Origin: an uncultured Prevotella sp. | GTDB taxonomy: Bacteria > Bacteroidota > Bacteroidia > Bacteroidales > Bacteroidaceae | Assembly: GCA_937922435.1 (NCBI GenBank) | Contig: CAKZVT010000015.1 | Coordinates: forward strand, 1-12,013 | Direction of reading: 5' to 3' | DNA: 12,013 nucleotides | In this document: positions 1-6,106 of the stretch, in pieces | How positions within the stretch are numbered: position 1 is the first letter of the stretch | Layout of the letters: each line of letters opens with the position of its first letter | The notes under the pieces: generated by a model | Told to the model about the DNA's origin: nothing | The model's input: the letters and a program-made list of their open reading frames with translations, nothing else | Database searches by the model: none | Translations under genes and position numbers: made by a program

Positions 1-4
1 GAAA

Positions 5-27
5 CCGCCGGATTGCAAATCCGGCGG
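5..27. repeat. Palindromic hairpin, GGCGGATTTGCAATCC family (copy 1)
   Basis: A perfect 10-bp stem (5-14 with 18-27) closes on a 3-nt loop. Its core, read on the minus strand as GGATTTGCAATCC, is the same as the palindrome at the other end of the window (11995-12013). It lies downstream of the secreted repeat protein gene. Two copies in 12 kb suggest a dispersed REP-like element. It could also help end transcription, although there is no clear U-run. Confidence 0.6.
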
Positions 28-99
28 AACAAATGCTTTCATTAATAGACTTTGTATTTCATTCAACAGGTTTGCGGATGAACCGCATATCGCGTCCTT

Positions 100-127
100 G
101 TCCTTGCCGCCGCATGGCGGCAAGGAC
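100..127 (-). terminator. Strong hairpin just after the secreted repeat protein; possible terminator
   Basis: A perfect 12-bp GC-rich stem (100-111 with 116-127) with the 4-nt loop GCAT begins 14 bp past the stop codon of the gene ending at 142. The position suits a transcription terminator or an mRNA 3'-end stabiliser. No U-tract follows on the minus strand, so classical intrinsic termination is uncertain. Confidence 0.45.
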
Positions 128-141
128 TGGAAGTCAGCGTG

Positions 142-2097
142 TCACTTCTTCACAATCTTGGTCTTTACGCCGCCTGCCGTCACGATGTACACACCCTTGG
201 GCATGCCCGACATGCCGACGTAGCCGGGACGGGTCTCCGTAACGCATGCGCCCGACATCGAGTAGACGCGCACCGCAGTGCCTTCGGGAGCTTCCACGTT
301 GAAGCCGTCGTCAACCAGCGTAGGCCATACGCGGATGCCTTCCTCGCCGCCTGCGGCAGGCTTGTTGATGCCCGACGTGAAGTCGGAGTACACATAGTTG
401 AACACAAGCCAGTCGCCGCTGTTGTTGTAGTCCAGGCTGCTCGTCTGCGCTATGGTGTGGTATGTGTCGTAGCCCGGCCATGCTATGATGTCCTCCACGG
501 GCGTGTCATAGTCGTAAGTGGTGGTCTCGCCCTGGTTCATCGTCCAGTCTTCGTTCTGCCACCTGTAGCCCAGTTTCTTCACGCGGACGGTGTCATTCTC
601 GTAGAAGTATTCGAACTTGGTGGTGTATTGCCAGTTTATGCCGTCATCCTCGCTGTCCTCTCCGGCTCTCGTGCCTGCCGAGCCGAGGGGTATGCCGATG
701 GAGCCGGGCATGCGGTTCACCGTGCCCGTGATGTTGTAGAACTCGTCGTACTCGTTCTCCACCCACAGGTTGCCCTGGCGTGTGTTGGCCTCGTCGCTGT
801 CAAAGGTGTATGATTTCTCCGTCAGCACGTCGCCGTTCTCGTTGTACGTATAGATTATTTCCTGGTCGTTGAACAGCTTGCCGTACATGTAGTTGTACAT
901 CTTGTCTAACGAGTAGGTCTGCCAGCCGTTCTTGTCGTACAGCTCCGTGCCGGCGTAGCTGTCGGTGTAGTCTGTCTCGTTGCCGAGGTATCCGGCATAG
1001 TCGTTGCGCCATCCGCCGTCGTCGGTCTGCGTCCATGTGTCTATCTCCCATGCTCCGAGCTCCCATTCGCCCGTCTGCGCGTTGCTCATGCCGTAGGCGT
1101 GGCTGGTCAGCATGTGCCCTAAGTCGTCGTATGTGTTCACCGTGCGCTCGTTGGTGTAGGTCGAGCCGTTCCACGTGCAGCAGCCGTTCCAGTTGCCGAG
1201 CTCGGCGTTGTAGAACCTCTTTTCGCGCAGTGTCTGCTTCAGGTTCTTGTCGAACTCCTGCACGAGGTCTACGTACCATACCCATTCACCGTTCTGCCAA
1301 GTGTAGCTCTTGCAGTGCGTCATCATGTCCTTGGCCGCCCATGCGTACTCGTACTTCTCGTCTACGCCCTGCCACTGCGAGCCGTCCCACAGGTAATAGG
1401 CGTAAGACTTCATCTGGCCGTCGTCGTACCATGTGGCGTCAGACGTCGAATAAGGCGTCCACTGGCCTTCCTGCAAGCCTGTCTGGTAGACGGTTTCCTT
1501 GGTTATGTTGCCGCGGTCGTCATACTCGTATTCGTTTTTCTGAAGGGCCACCCACTTGCCCGTGCCGCTGAAGTCGTACTCGTAGTACACCTGTTCTATG
1601 CCGAGTCCCTGCTCGTTGTACTTGTAGTCGTAGCGCAGACCCATGTTGTACATGGCGCTGGTCTGCCACTGCGAGGTGCAGAGGCCGTCCTCGTTCCACT
1701 CGAAGACATACTCCTCCACCGCCACGTACTGCTCCGTCGCAGCGTCGTAGAGGCTGTTCACGCGCTTCACCGGCCATCCGTGGCCGTCGAACTTGAACTC
1801 TTGCAGGCTGTAAGGCTCGCCCGTAGAGCTGTATGTGCACTCCACCTTGTCGAGCGTCTTCTTCTGTCCTGACGCCTCCATGCGCGGTGTCAGCAGGCGC
1901 ACCGGGGCGTCGGCCCCGGCCTTTGCGGCCGTCTTCAGCGCGGCCTTCCTCGGGTTCTTCACGTCGTATTTGCCCATGTCCACCGCCTTGAGCAGCGTGC
2001 GCGGAGCGGTCAGCTTCTGCGTCAATGCGTCGCCGCTGGCCGCCATCACTCCTGCGCCTGACAGCAGGGTGACAATCAAGATGTATAATTTCTTCAT
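142..2097 (-). CDS. Secreted Tyr/Trp-rich repeat protein with type IX-like C-terminal sorting tail
   Basis: 651 residues, function unknown. Residues 1-20 form a Sec signal peptide (MKKLY, a hydrophobic core, then VMAAS) with no lipobox cysteine. After a Lys/Ala-rich linker (about 21-80), residues 82-575 hold degenerate units of roughly 40-60 residues. The units combine Y-x-Y-D/N-x-x-G turns (YKYNEQG, YEYDDRG, YTYNENG) with Gly-x-Trp strands (GKW, GQW, GEW, GNW). They resemble YD/RHS-type beta repeats, but no RHS core or toxin domain is visible. Residues about 588-651 look like a Por secretion (T9SS type A) tail: VYSMSG, then MPKGVYIV, then a basic KIVKK end. From family knowledge, such tails are cleaved after export and the protein is anchored to the cell surface or released. 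Surface location is therefore inferred. It has its own promoter at 2145-2176 and is probably monocistronic. Confidence 0.88.
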   Translation of the reverse strand: MKKLYILIVTLLSGAGVMAASGDALTQKLTAPRTLLKAVDMGKYDVKNPRKAALKTAAKAGADAPVRLLTPRMEASGQKKTLDKVECTYSSTGEPYSLQEFKFDGHGWPVKRVNSLYDAATEQYVAVEEYVFEWNEDGLCTSQWQTSAMYNMGLRYDYKYNEQGLGIEQVYYEYDFSGTGKWVALQKNEYEYDDRGNITKETVYQTGLQEGQWTPYSTSDATWYDDGQMKSYAYYLWDGSQWQGVDEKYEYAWAAKDMMTHCKSYTWQNGEWVWYVDLVQEFDKNLKQTLREKRFYNAELGNWNGCCTWNGSTYTNERTVNTYDDLGHMLTSHAYGMSNAQTGEWELGAWEIDTWTQTDDGGWRNDYAGYLGNETDYTDSYAGTELYDKNGWQTYSLDKMYNYMYGKLFNDQEIIYTYNENGDVLTEKSYTFDSDEANTRQGNLWVENEYDEFYNITGTVNRMPGSIGIPLGSAGTRAGEDSEDDGINWQYTTKFEYFYENDTVRVKKLGYRWQNEDWTMNQGETTTYDYDTPVEDIIAWPGYDTYHTIAQTSSLDYNNSGDWLVFNYVYSDFTSGINKPAAGGEEGIRVWPTLVDDGFNVEAPEGTAVRVYSMSGACVTETRPGYVGMSGMPKGVYIVTAGGVKTKIVKK

Positions 2098-2144
2098 GAC
2101 TTTTGATTGATTATATTAGTTAACGTATGATTTGAAATCTGTCG

Positions 2145-2176
2145 CAAATATACGTATCTGTCTTAGGAATTGCAAA
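2145..2176 (-). promoter_or_regulatory. Bacteroidetes-type promoter for the secreted repeat protein
   Basis: On the minus strand, TATATTTG (2145-2152) matches the -7 consensus TAnnTTTG. TTTG (2173-2176) matches the -33 element, and the spacer is 20 bp, within the usual 19-21. The predicted start site near 2138 leaves a leader of about 40 nt before the ATG at 2097. The region just upstream of the ATG is A-rich, with no strong Shine-Dalgarno, as is common in this phylum. Confidence 0.72.
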
Positions 2177-2273
2177 TCGGGTTGTTCAAAATTCTTGAAT
2201 TTGTAGTTTGTTGCGCCCTCTGCCGCGCCTCGTAATGCCTCTGGCGGCGTTTCCGCTCTTGGCGGCATGTATT

Positions 2274-2314
2274 GCAAAAGGCGGCCTTTCACCGTGTGAA
2301 AGGCCGCCTTTTGC
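2274..2314 (-). terminator. Perfect 19-bp hairpin ending the TPR/AraC regulator transcript
   Basis: The arms 2274-2292 and 2296-2314 pair perfectly around a 3-nt loop (CGT). In either direction the stem ends in CCTTTTGC, which gives a short U-run, so the hairpin could work both ways. It lies about 80 bp past the stop codon at 2393 and upstream of the next gene's promoter. It shares its AAAAGGCSGCCTTT core with the hairpin at 5924-5962. Confidence 0.7.
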
Positions 2315-2324
2315 GTTGCGTTTT

Positions 2325-2351
2325 GCCGTCTTTTGCAGGCCGAAAGACGGC
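2325..2351 (-). terminator. Second GCCGTCTTT hairpin in tandem
   Basis: A 9-bp stem (2325-2333 with 2343-2351) with a 9-nt loop lies between the regulator stop codon and the larger hairpin at 2274-2314. An alternative AGGCCG/CGGCCT pairing is possible in the same stretch. It carries the same CTTTTGC motif, so it is probably another copy of the same repeat family and a helper terminator. Confidence 0.45.
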
Positions 2352-2392
2352 CTTTTGCACGGCGGCTTGCAAGTATGCTGTAAATGAGTGGG

Positions 2393-4045
2393 TTACTGCC
2401 GCTCCTGCATCGACATTTTCTGGTATTGCGACGGGGTAAGTCCCGTGGCGTTGCGGAACACGTTTATGAACGAGGCGTGCGAGCTGAAGCCCAGGCTCTC
2501 GCCTATGGCCTTGGTGGTGTAGTTGCCGTAGTGTTCGAGGTCGGCCAGCCTCTGGCGTGCCAGGTTGACGCGGTAGTCGTTCACGTATGTGCGGAAGTTC
2601 TTGCCGAACGTGTCGTTGATTACCTGCGATACGTACTTGCTGTTCGAGCCGGTGAGCTGCGCCAGCCGTTCCAGCGAGAAGTCGGCGCTGCAGTATTCGT
2701 CGCCGTTCTCCATCACGGAGGTGATGGCCTCGGCCAGCGCGCGCCGCCCGGTGTCGTTCAGGCTGCTCGACTTGTACTTGCGTTCGGCCTCCTGCGCCCC
2801 CGCGTTGCGGCTCGCCTTCAGCTCCTCGTAGTTGTCGGTCAGCTTGCGGTTGAGGGCGTACAGGTCGGCGTAGCTGCGTCGCAGCCGCCTCTTCTGCCTT
2901 AGCGTCACTATGAGGAAGGCCGTCACCACGGCCGCTACGACGGCCGCCGCGCCCAGCATCACGCGCTGGAAGAATATTGTCTGCTCGCGGTTGCGCTGGC
3001 TGTAGCGCAGTTCGGCTATTTCCTTGTCGGCCTTCTGCATCTCGTAGCGCGTCTGGGCGTTGCGCGCCATGTCGAATTTCTGCGTGTCGAAGATGGAGTC
3101 GCGCATGTCAAGGTACTGCGCCTTGTACTCCTGCGCCAGTGCCTTGCGCCCCTTCATGGTGTACACCGTGGAGTAGTCTTTTAGCGCCTCGACGAACATG
3201 TAATCAAGTCCTTCGCCGTGGGCGGTGTCCCAACACCTGTCGATGTACGTCAGTGCGGAGTCCGCCTTGCCCTCTTCCATGTACGCCCTGTACACCTGCT
3301 GGTAGGCCGAGCATACGTATTTGGTACCGGCCTTGCGGCCTTCCTCGGCGGCGAGCAGCTTGAAACAGGCTATGGCCTTGCTCCGCTGGCCGCCGGCTTC
3401 CCATATCATGCCTTGGTTGAGCTTCGCCATGAAGGCTATTTCGGGGTCGGCCGCGCCCTTCATCCGCATTGCTGCGGCGTGCCACCGGGCGGCTTCCGCC
3501 GTCTTGCCCATGTGCAGGCACAGTCCGGTAAGGTTGATTAGCAGCTTGCGCCGGGTGTCGTCGTCGGGGTGCTTGGCGCATGCGTCGTAGCCCTTGCGGT
3601 AGTATTCGTAGCCCTTCTCGTAGTCGTCGAACACGCAGTACACGCGGCCTATGTTCTTGAAAAACTGCGCCAGGTGTGCCTTGCGGCTGCTCTGCTCGCA
3701 CGCCTTGAGCCCCTCCACGTATGAGTACAGCGCACTGGTGTAGTCGCCGCGGTGGTAGTATATGTCGCCGGCCTTGAGCTGCGCCGCGGCGCACAGCTCC
3801 CTGGCGTCGTCGCCCTTGCCCTCGGCGGCGAGGCTTGCCGCCGCCGTGTATAGCACGAGGGCGCTGTCGGCCTGCCCCAGCATGGCGCACGAGTCGGCCA
3901 TGCGGAGCACCTTCTGTGGCTGCATTGTCGACACGTCGCTTATGAACTGCGTGTATTTGCCGTCAGTGCTTGTGCCGAGGCACACCGCGCTTAGCAGTGC
4001 GATGCAGCCTACGGCGGCTGTTATGGCTATGTGTCTTGGCTTCAT
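2393..4045 (-). CDS. TPR-containing, membrane-anchored AraC-family transcriptional regulator
   Basis: 550 residues. Residues 8-24 are hydrophobic (signal peptide or first membrane helix). Residues about 45-345 are helical TPR-like repeats (for example AGDIYYHRGDYTSALYSYVE and NIGRVYCVFDDYEKGYEYYR). Residues about 330-358 are polar and probably a coiled coil. Residues 361-382 form a clear transmembrane helix followed by a basic stretch (RQKRRLRRS). The C-terminus (about 432-545) is an AraC-type double helix-turn-helix: FSLERLAQLTGSNSKYVSQV, then an AraC signature (AIGESLGFSSHASFINVFRNATGLTPSQYQ). The predicted layout puts the TPR sensor in the periplasm and the DNA-binding domain in the cytoplasm, with no histidine kinase. 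The gene starts 38 bp after coaD with no promoter visible in that gap, so it is probably co-transcribed. Its ligand and targets are unknown; the secreted repeat protein gene just downstream is a candidate. Confidence 0.9.
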   Translation of the reverse strand: MKPRHIAITAAVGCIALLSAVCLGTSTDGKYTQFISDVSTMQPQKVLRMADSCAMLGQADSALVLYTAAASLAAEGKGDDARELCAAAQLKAGDIYYHRGDYTSALYSYVEGLKACEQSSRKAHLAQFFKNIGRVYCVFDDYEKGYEYYRKGYDACAKHPDDDTRRKLLINLTGLCLHMGKTAEAARWHAAAMRMKGAADPEIAFMAKLNQGMIWEAGGQRSKAIACFKLLAAEEGRKAGTKYVCSAYQQVYRAYMEEGKADSALTYIDRCWDTAHGEGLDYMFVEALKDYSTVYTMKGRKALAQEYKAQYLDMRDSIFDTQKFDMARNAQTRYEMQKADKEIAELRYSQRNREQTIFFQRVMLGAAAVVAAVVTAFLIVTLRQKRRLRRSYADLYALNRKLTDNYEELKASRNAGAQEAERKYKSSSLNDTGRRALAEAITSVMENGDEYCSADFSLERLAQLTGSNSKYVSQVINDTFGKNFRTYVNDYRVNLARQRLADLEHYGNYTTKAIGESLGFSSHASFINVFRNATGLTPSQYQKMSMQERQ

Positions 4046-4083
4046 TGTGCGTGGTGATGTTGGTTGTCGTGGTGGCGTGCGGC

Positions 4084-4533
4084 CTATGGCAGGAACTCCG
4101 ATACGTCCCTGCCGAAGTGCAGCAGCTCGCGCACCATGCTCGACGACACGCTCTGGTACTGCGGTTCGGAGTAGAGCAGGAGGGTGTCGAGGCCGCCTAT
4201 TTTGAGGTTGATGTCGGCCTGCTCGCGCTCGTATTCAAAGTCTTTTACGCTGCGCACGCCCTTTATGATGAAGCGTGCGCCCTCCTCACGGGCGAAGTCT
4301 ACCAGCAGTCCGCTGTACGCCTTGACCTCGATTTTCGGCTCGTCGGCGTAGAGCCGGGCAATGTCTGCCACGCGCTTGTCGGCGCTGAAGAGGTATTTCT
4401 TATGCACGTTCACGCCCACTCCTATGATGATTTTGTCGAACAGGGGCAGTACGCGGCGCACTATTGCGTCGTGGCCTACGGTAAACGGGTCGAAGCTGCC
4501 CGGGAAAACGGCTGTTTTTAATTCATAATTCAT
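4084..4533 (-). CDS. coaD: Phosphopantetheine adenylyltransferase (CoaD)
   Basis: 149 residues. CoaD transfers AMP from ATP to 4'-phosphopantetheine, giving dephospho-CoA in the penultimate step of coenzyme A synthesis in the cytoplasm. Seen here: the nucleotidyltransferase motif GSFDPFTVGH (12-21), with H21 matching E. coli H18; K45 matching K42; the phosphate-binding loop KGVRSVKDFEYE (91-102), where K91 replaces the usual Arg (E. coli R88) and R94 matches R91; and VSSSMVREL (129-137), matching ISSS. The protein ends at FLP, roughly a dozen residues short of the E. coli enzyme. The ATG at 4533 is the only usable start, since an in-frame TGA lies two codons upstream. That start codon sits inside an ATTCATAATTCAT repeat, so residues MNYEL are repeat-derived. 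No TAnnTTTG promoter is seen in front, so read-through from ruvB is possible. Confidence 0.95.
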   Translation of the reverse strand: MNYELKTAVFPGSFDPFTVGHDAIVRRVLPLFDKIIIGVGVNVHKKYLFSADKRVADIARLYADEPKIEVKAYSGLLVDFAREEGARFIIKGVRSVKDFEYEREQADINLKIGGLDTLLLYSEPQYQSVSSSMVRELLHFGRDVSEFLP

Positions 4534-4555
4534 AATTCACAATGCATAATTTTTT
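4519..4555. repeat. ATTCATAATTCATAATTCAC tandem tract over the coaD start
   Basis: Short AT-rich units of the form ATTCATA or AATGCATA repeat here and continue into the inverted repeat at 4557. The coaD start codon (4531-4533) lies inside the tract. The composition contrasts sharply with the GC-rich genes around it. Confidence 0.7.
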
Positions 4556-4556
4556 C

Positions 4557-4667
4557 AATTCATAATGCATAATGCACAATTCATAACCGGCCTTTCTGAT
4601 TGCCATGTTTTTATAAGGAATAGCGGCGGCAGCCCGATTATGAATTGTGCATTGTGCATTATGAATT
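4557..4667. repeat. Long imperfect inverted repeat of ATTCATAAT/GCACAAT units between ruvB and coaD
   Basis: The arms 4557-4590 and 4634-4667 are 34 nt long, complementary at all but two positions, and separated by 43 bp. An A/T-run pairing (about 4550-4555 with 4671-4675) flanks the base. In the ruvB transcript this would form a long AT-rich stem-loop right after translation ends. It may act as a terminator or stabiliser, or be a MITE-like insertion. The ruvB stop codon (4659-4661) is within the right arm. Confidence 0.75.
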
Positions 4668-5705
4668 AGCAAAAAGGTCTCGTTCGCCTGCTCCTTGGCC
4701 GTACATGTTGCGGCCGAAGTGGCTGTAGGCCAGCTCGGTGGCCATGCGTCCGCGCGGCGTGCGCTTGATGAAGCCCTCCATGATGAGGTAAGGCTCGTAG
4801 ACCTCTTCCACCGTTCCGGCGTCCTCGCCGATGGCGGTGGCGATGGTGGTGACGCCCACCGGGCCGCCGCGGAACTTGTCGATGATGGTCAAGAGGATTT
4901 TGTTGTCGATTTCGTCGAGGCCGTACTGGTCGATGTTCAGCGCGGTCAGGGCAACGCGTGCGATGGCCGTGTCGATGCGGCCGGTGCCCTTCACCTGGGC
5001 GAAGTCCCTCACTCGGCGCAGCAAGGCGTTGGCTATACGGGGCGTTCCGCGGCTGCGTCGTGCTATTTCTATGGCCGCGTCGTCATCGATGGGCACTTTC
5101 AGTATGGAGGCGGAGCGGCGCAGTATGCGCGTAAGCGTCTCCGGCTCGTAGTATTCCAGGTGCAGGTTGATGCCGAAGCGGGCGCGCAGCGGCGCGGTGA
5201 GCAGTCCGCTCCGGGTGGTCGCCCCTACGAGGGTGAAGGGGTTGAGGTCGATTTGTATGGAGCGTGCCGACGGCCCTTTGTCAATCATTATGTCGATGCG
5301 GTAGTCCTCCATGGCCGAGTAAAGGTATTCCTCGACGACGGGCGACAGGCGGTGTATTTCGTCTATGAAGAGCACGTCGTTAGGCTCCAATGAGGTCAGT
5401 ATGCCTGCCAGGTCGCCGGGCTTGTCAAGCACCGGGCCGCTGGTCAGCTTGAAGCCTACGCCTAGCTCGTTGGCGATGATGTTGCTAAGCGTGGTCTTGC
5501 CCAGTCCGGGAGGGCCGTGCAGCAGGGTGTGGTCGAGCGGTTCGCCGCGGTATTTGGCCGCCTCGACGAACACCTCAAGGTTCTCCACGACCTTCTGCTG
5601 GCCGCTGAAGTCGCTGAAGCGCAGCGGCCTTAGGGCGTTCTCAAACTCCTTTTCGGCCGACGATAGCGCGTTGCTGCGTATGTCGAAATCGTTGTCTGCC
5701 ATCAT
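4659..5705 (-). CDS. ruvB: Holliday junction branch-migration ATPase RuvB
   Basis: 348 residues from the ATG at 5705 (a second ATG follows at 5702). RuvB is the hexameric AAA+ motor that, with RuvA, drives branch migration of Holliday junctions in recombinational repair. Visible elements: an N-terminal RPLRFSDFSGQ motif (26-36), Walker A GPPGLGKTT (64-72), Walker B FIDEIH (113-118), sensor 1 GATTRSG (161-167), the arginine-finger region LRARFG (173-178), and a C-terminal winged helix (about 260-335) with DKFRGGPVG and FIKRTPRGR. The reading frame stays open upstream to 5816, but those 37 codons are not RuvB-like and cross a promoter-like element and part of a large palindrome. With this start the length fits the family (about 340). 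The last few codons, including the stop, lie in an AT-rich repeat. ruvA and ruvC are not in the window. Confidence 0.96.
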   Translation of the reverse strand: MMADNDFDIRSNALSSAEKEFENALRPLRFSDFSGQQKVVENLEVFVEAAKYRGEPLDHTLLHGPPGLGKTTLSNIIANELGVGFKLTSGPVLDKPGDLAGILTSLEPNDVLFIDEIHRLSPVVEEYLYSAMEDYRIDIMIDKGPSARSIQIDLNPFTLVGATTRSGLLTAPLRARFGINLHLEYYEPETLTRILRRSASILKVPIDDDAAIEIARRSRGTPRIANALLRRVRDFAQVKGTGRIDTAIARVALTALNIDQYGLDEIDNKILLTIIDKFRGGPVGVTTIATAIGEDAGTVEEVYEPYLIMEGFIKRTPRGRMATELAYSHFGRNMYGQGAGERDLFANS

Positions 5706-5728
5706 GTTCGGTGATTGTCTGTCGGGTG

Positions 5729-5736
5729 CAAAGTTA
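5729..5736 (-). promoter_or_regulatory. Probable -7 promoter element of ruvB
   Basis: On the minus strand TAACTTTG fits the Bacteroidetes -7 consensus TAnnTTTG and lies 23 bp before the ATG at 5705. A TTTG is present upstream (5749-5752), but its spacer is only 12 bp, so no properly spaced -33 box is seen. The site supports starting ruvB at 5705 or 5702 rather than at 5816. Confidence 0.45.
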
Positions 5737-5813
5737 AGAAAAATATGGCAAAAGGCCATCTGCACCGCGCAATTTCGCACTCGGCTGATTGGGCTTATTT
5801 GGCCTGTCAGGCT

Positions 5814-5870
5814 CATTGGGCTTATCCGTTTTATTAGCCCATTGGGCTAATAAAACGGATAAGCCCAATG
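5814..5870. repeat. Near-perfect 57-bp palindrome upstream of ruvB
   Basis: Two 28-nt arms (5814-5841 and 5843-5870) pair without mismatch around a single base. The sequence is built from CATTGGGCTTAT and TTATTAGCCCA pieces. Partial copies of the same words lie just to its right-arm-distal side (5786-5800, GATTGGGCTTATTTGG), and related words occur at 7295-7365. It could be a dispersed intergenic repeat, a back-up terminator after the efflux operon, or a protein-binding site. Nothing in the sequence decides between these. Confidence 0.8.
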
Positions 5871-5923
5871 GGCATTTTGCAAGTCATGGCCTTTCGCCTT
5901 CCAAAAGGCCGTTAATTGCAATG

Positions 5924-5962
5924 CAAAAGGCCGCCTTTTACAAGCTAAAAGGCGGCCTTTTG
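5924..5962 (-). terminator. 17-bp hairpin terminator of the metal-efflux operon
   Basis: The arms 5924-5940 and 5946-5962 pair perfectly around the loop CAAGC, and each ends in a TTTTG run. The hairpin lies about 145 bp past the stop codon of the outer-membrane factor gene (6107) and before the ruvB promoter. Its AAAAGGCSGCC core matches the hairpin at 2274-2314. A smaller GGCCTTT/AAAGGCC stem (5888-5910) follows it in the direction of transcription. Confidence 0.68.
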
Positions 5963-6015
5963 TAAAGCGTTGGGTATTAAGGCGTTATATTGCAGTCAAG
6001 CAATCAAGTCATTCC

Positions 6016-6051
6016 AAGCCCCCTCCCTTCGGGAGGGTTGGGGTGGGTGTC
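6016..6051 (+). repeat. 36-bp REP-like element, left copy (CCCTCCC-TTC-GGGAGGG hairpin plus GT-rich tail)
   Basis: A 7-bp hairpin stem CCCTCCC/GGGAGGG with a TTC loop is followed by a tail reading TTGGGGTGGGTGTC. The same 36 bp, with two base differences, occurs in reverse orientation at 11919-11954. The two copies therefore flank the whole efflux operon. The layout of a short palindrome with a conserved tail resembles REP elements. Confidence 0.75.
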
Positions 6052-6078
6052 TGTTAGGGTTGGGGTGGGTGTCTGTTG
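6035..6078 (+). repeat. 22-bp tandem duplication of the GT-rich tail
   Basis: Two adjacent 22-bp units (6035-6056 and 6057-6078) differ only in the last base. The unit contains GGGGTGGGTGTCTGTT. It appears to be a local duplication of the REP-like element's tail, just past the stop codon of the outer-membrane factor gene. Two copies without spacers are not a CRISPR array. Confidence 0.8.
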
Positions 6079-6106
6079 GGATTAGGGTGTATGTTTTTGT
6101 TTCCCC

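Larger units (their letters stand above)
5706..6106. other. 401-bp gap between the efflux operon and ruvB: promoter, hairpins and repeats only
   Basis: I see no gene here. From high to low coordinates it holds a 22-bp tandem duplication (6035-6078), a REP-like hairpin (6016-6051), the operon terminator hairpin (5924-5962), a large palindrome (5814-5870) and the ruvB -7 element (5729-5736). GC-poor and GC-rich repeat blocks alternate, which looks like layered repeat insertion rather than decayed coding sequence. Confidence 0.7.

Noticed and set aside
139..1872. Several plus-strand open frames (139-813, 1035-1571, 1315-1872)
   Set aside because: They overlap the secreted repeat protein on the other strand, which has a signal peptide, repeats, a sorting tail and a promoter. 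The plus frames have none of these.
142..2097. RHS/YD-type polymorphic toxin
   Set aside because: The repeats look similar in style, but there is no RHS core motif, no C-terminal toxin domain and no adjacent immunity gene. The C-terminus is a sorting tail.
3960..4045. Lipobox in the TPR/AraC regulator (Cys14 or Cys22)
   Set aside because: Cys22 follows Val, which does not fit a lipobox, and Cys14 leaves too short a hydrophobic region. A plain signal or anchor helix fits better.
4695..5393. Plus-strand open frame of 232 codons
   Set aside because: Antisense to ruvB, whose motifs are unmistakable; the antisense translation resembles no protein family.
5706..5816. 37-codon N-terminal extension of RuvB
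   Set aside because: The reading frame is open, but the sequence is not RuvB-like, overlaps a -7 promoter element and the large palindrome, and makes the protein too long for the family.
6035..6078. Tandem repeats as a CRISPR array
   Set aside because: Only two 22-bp units, directly adjacent, without spacers and with no cas genes nearby.
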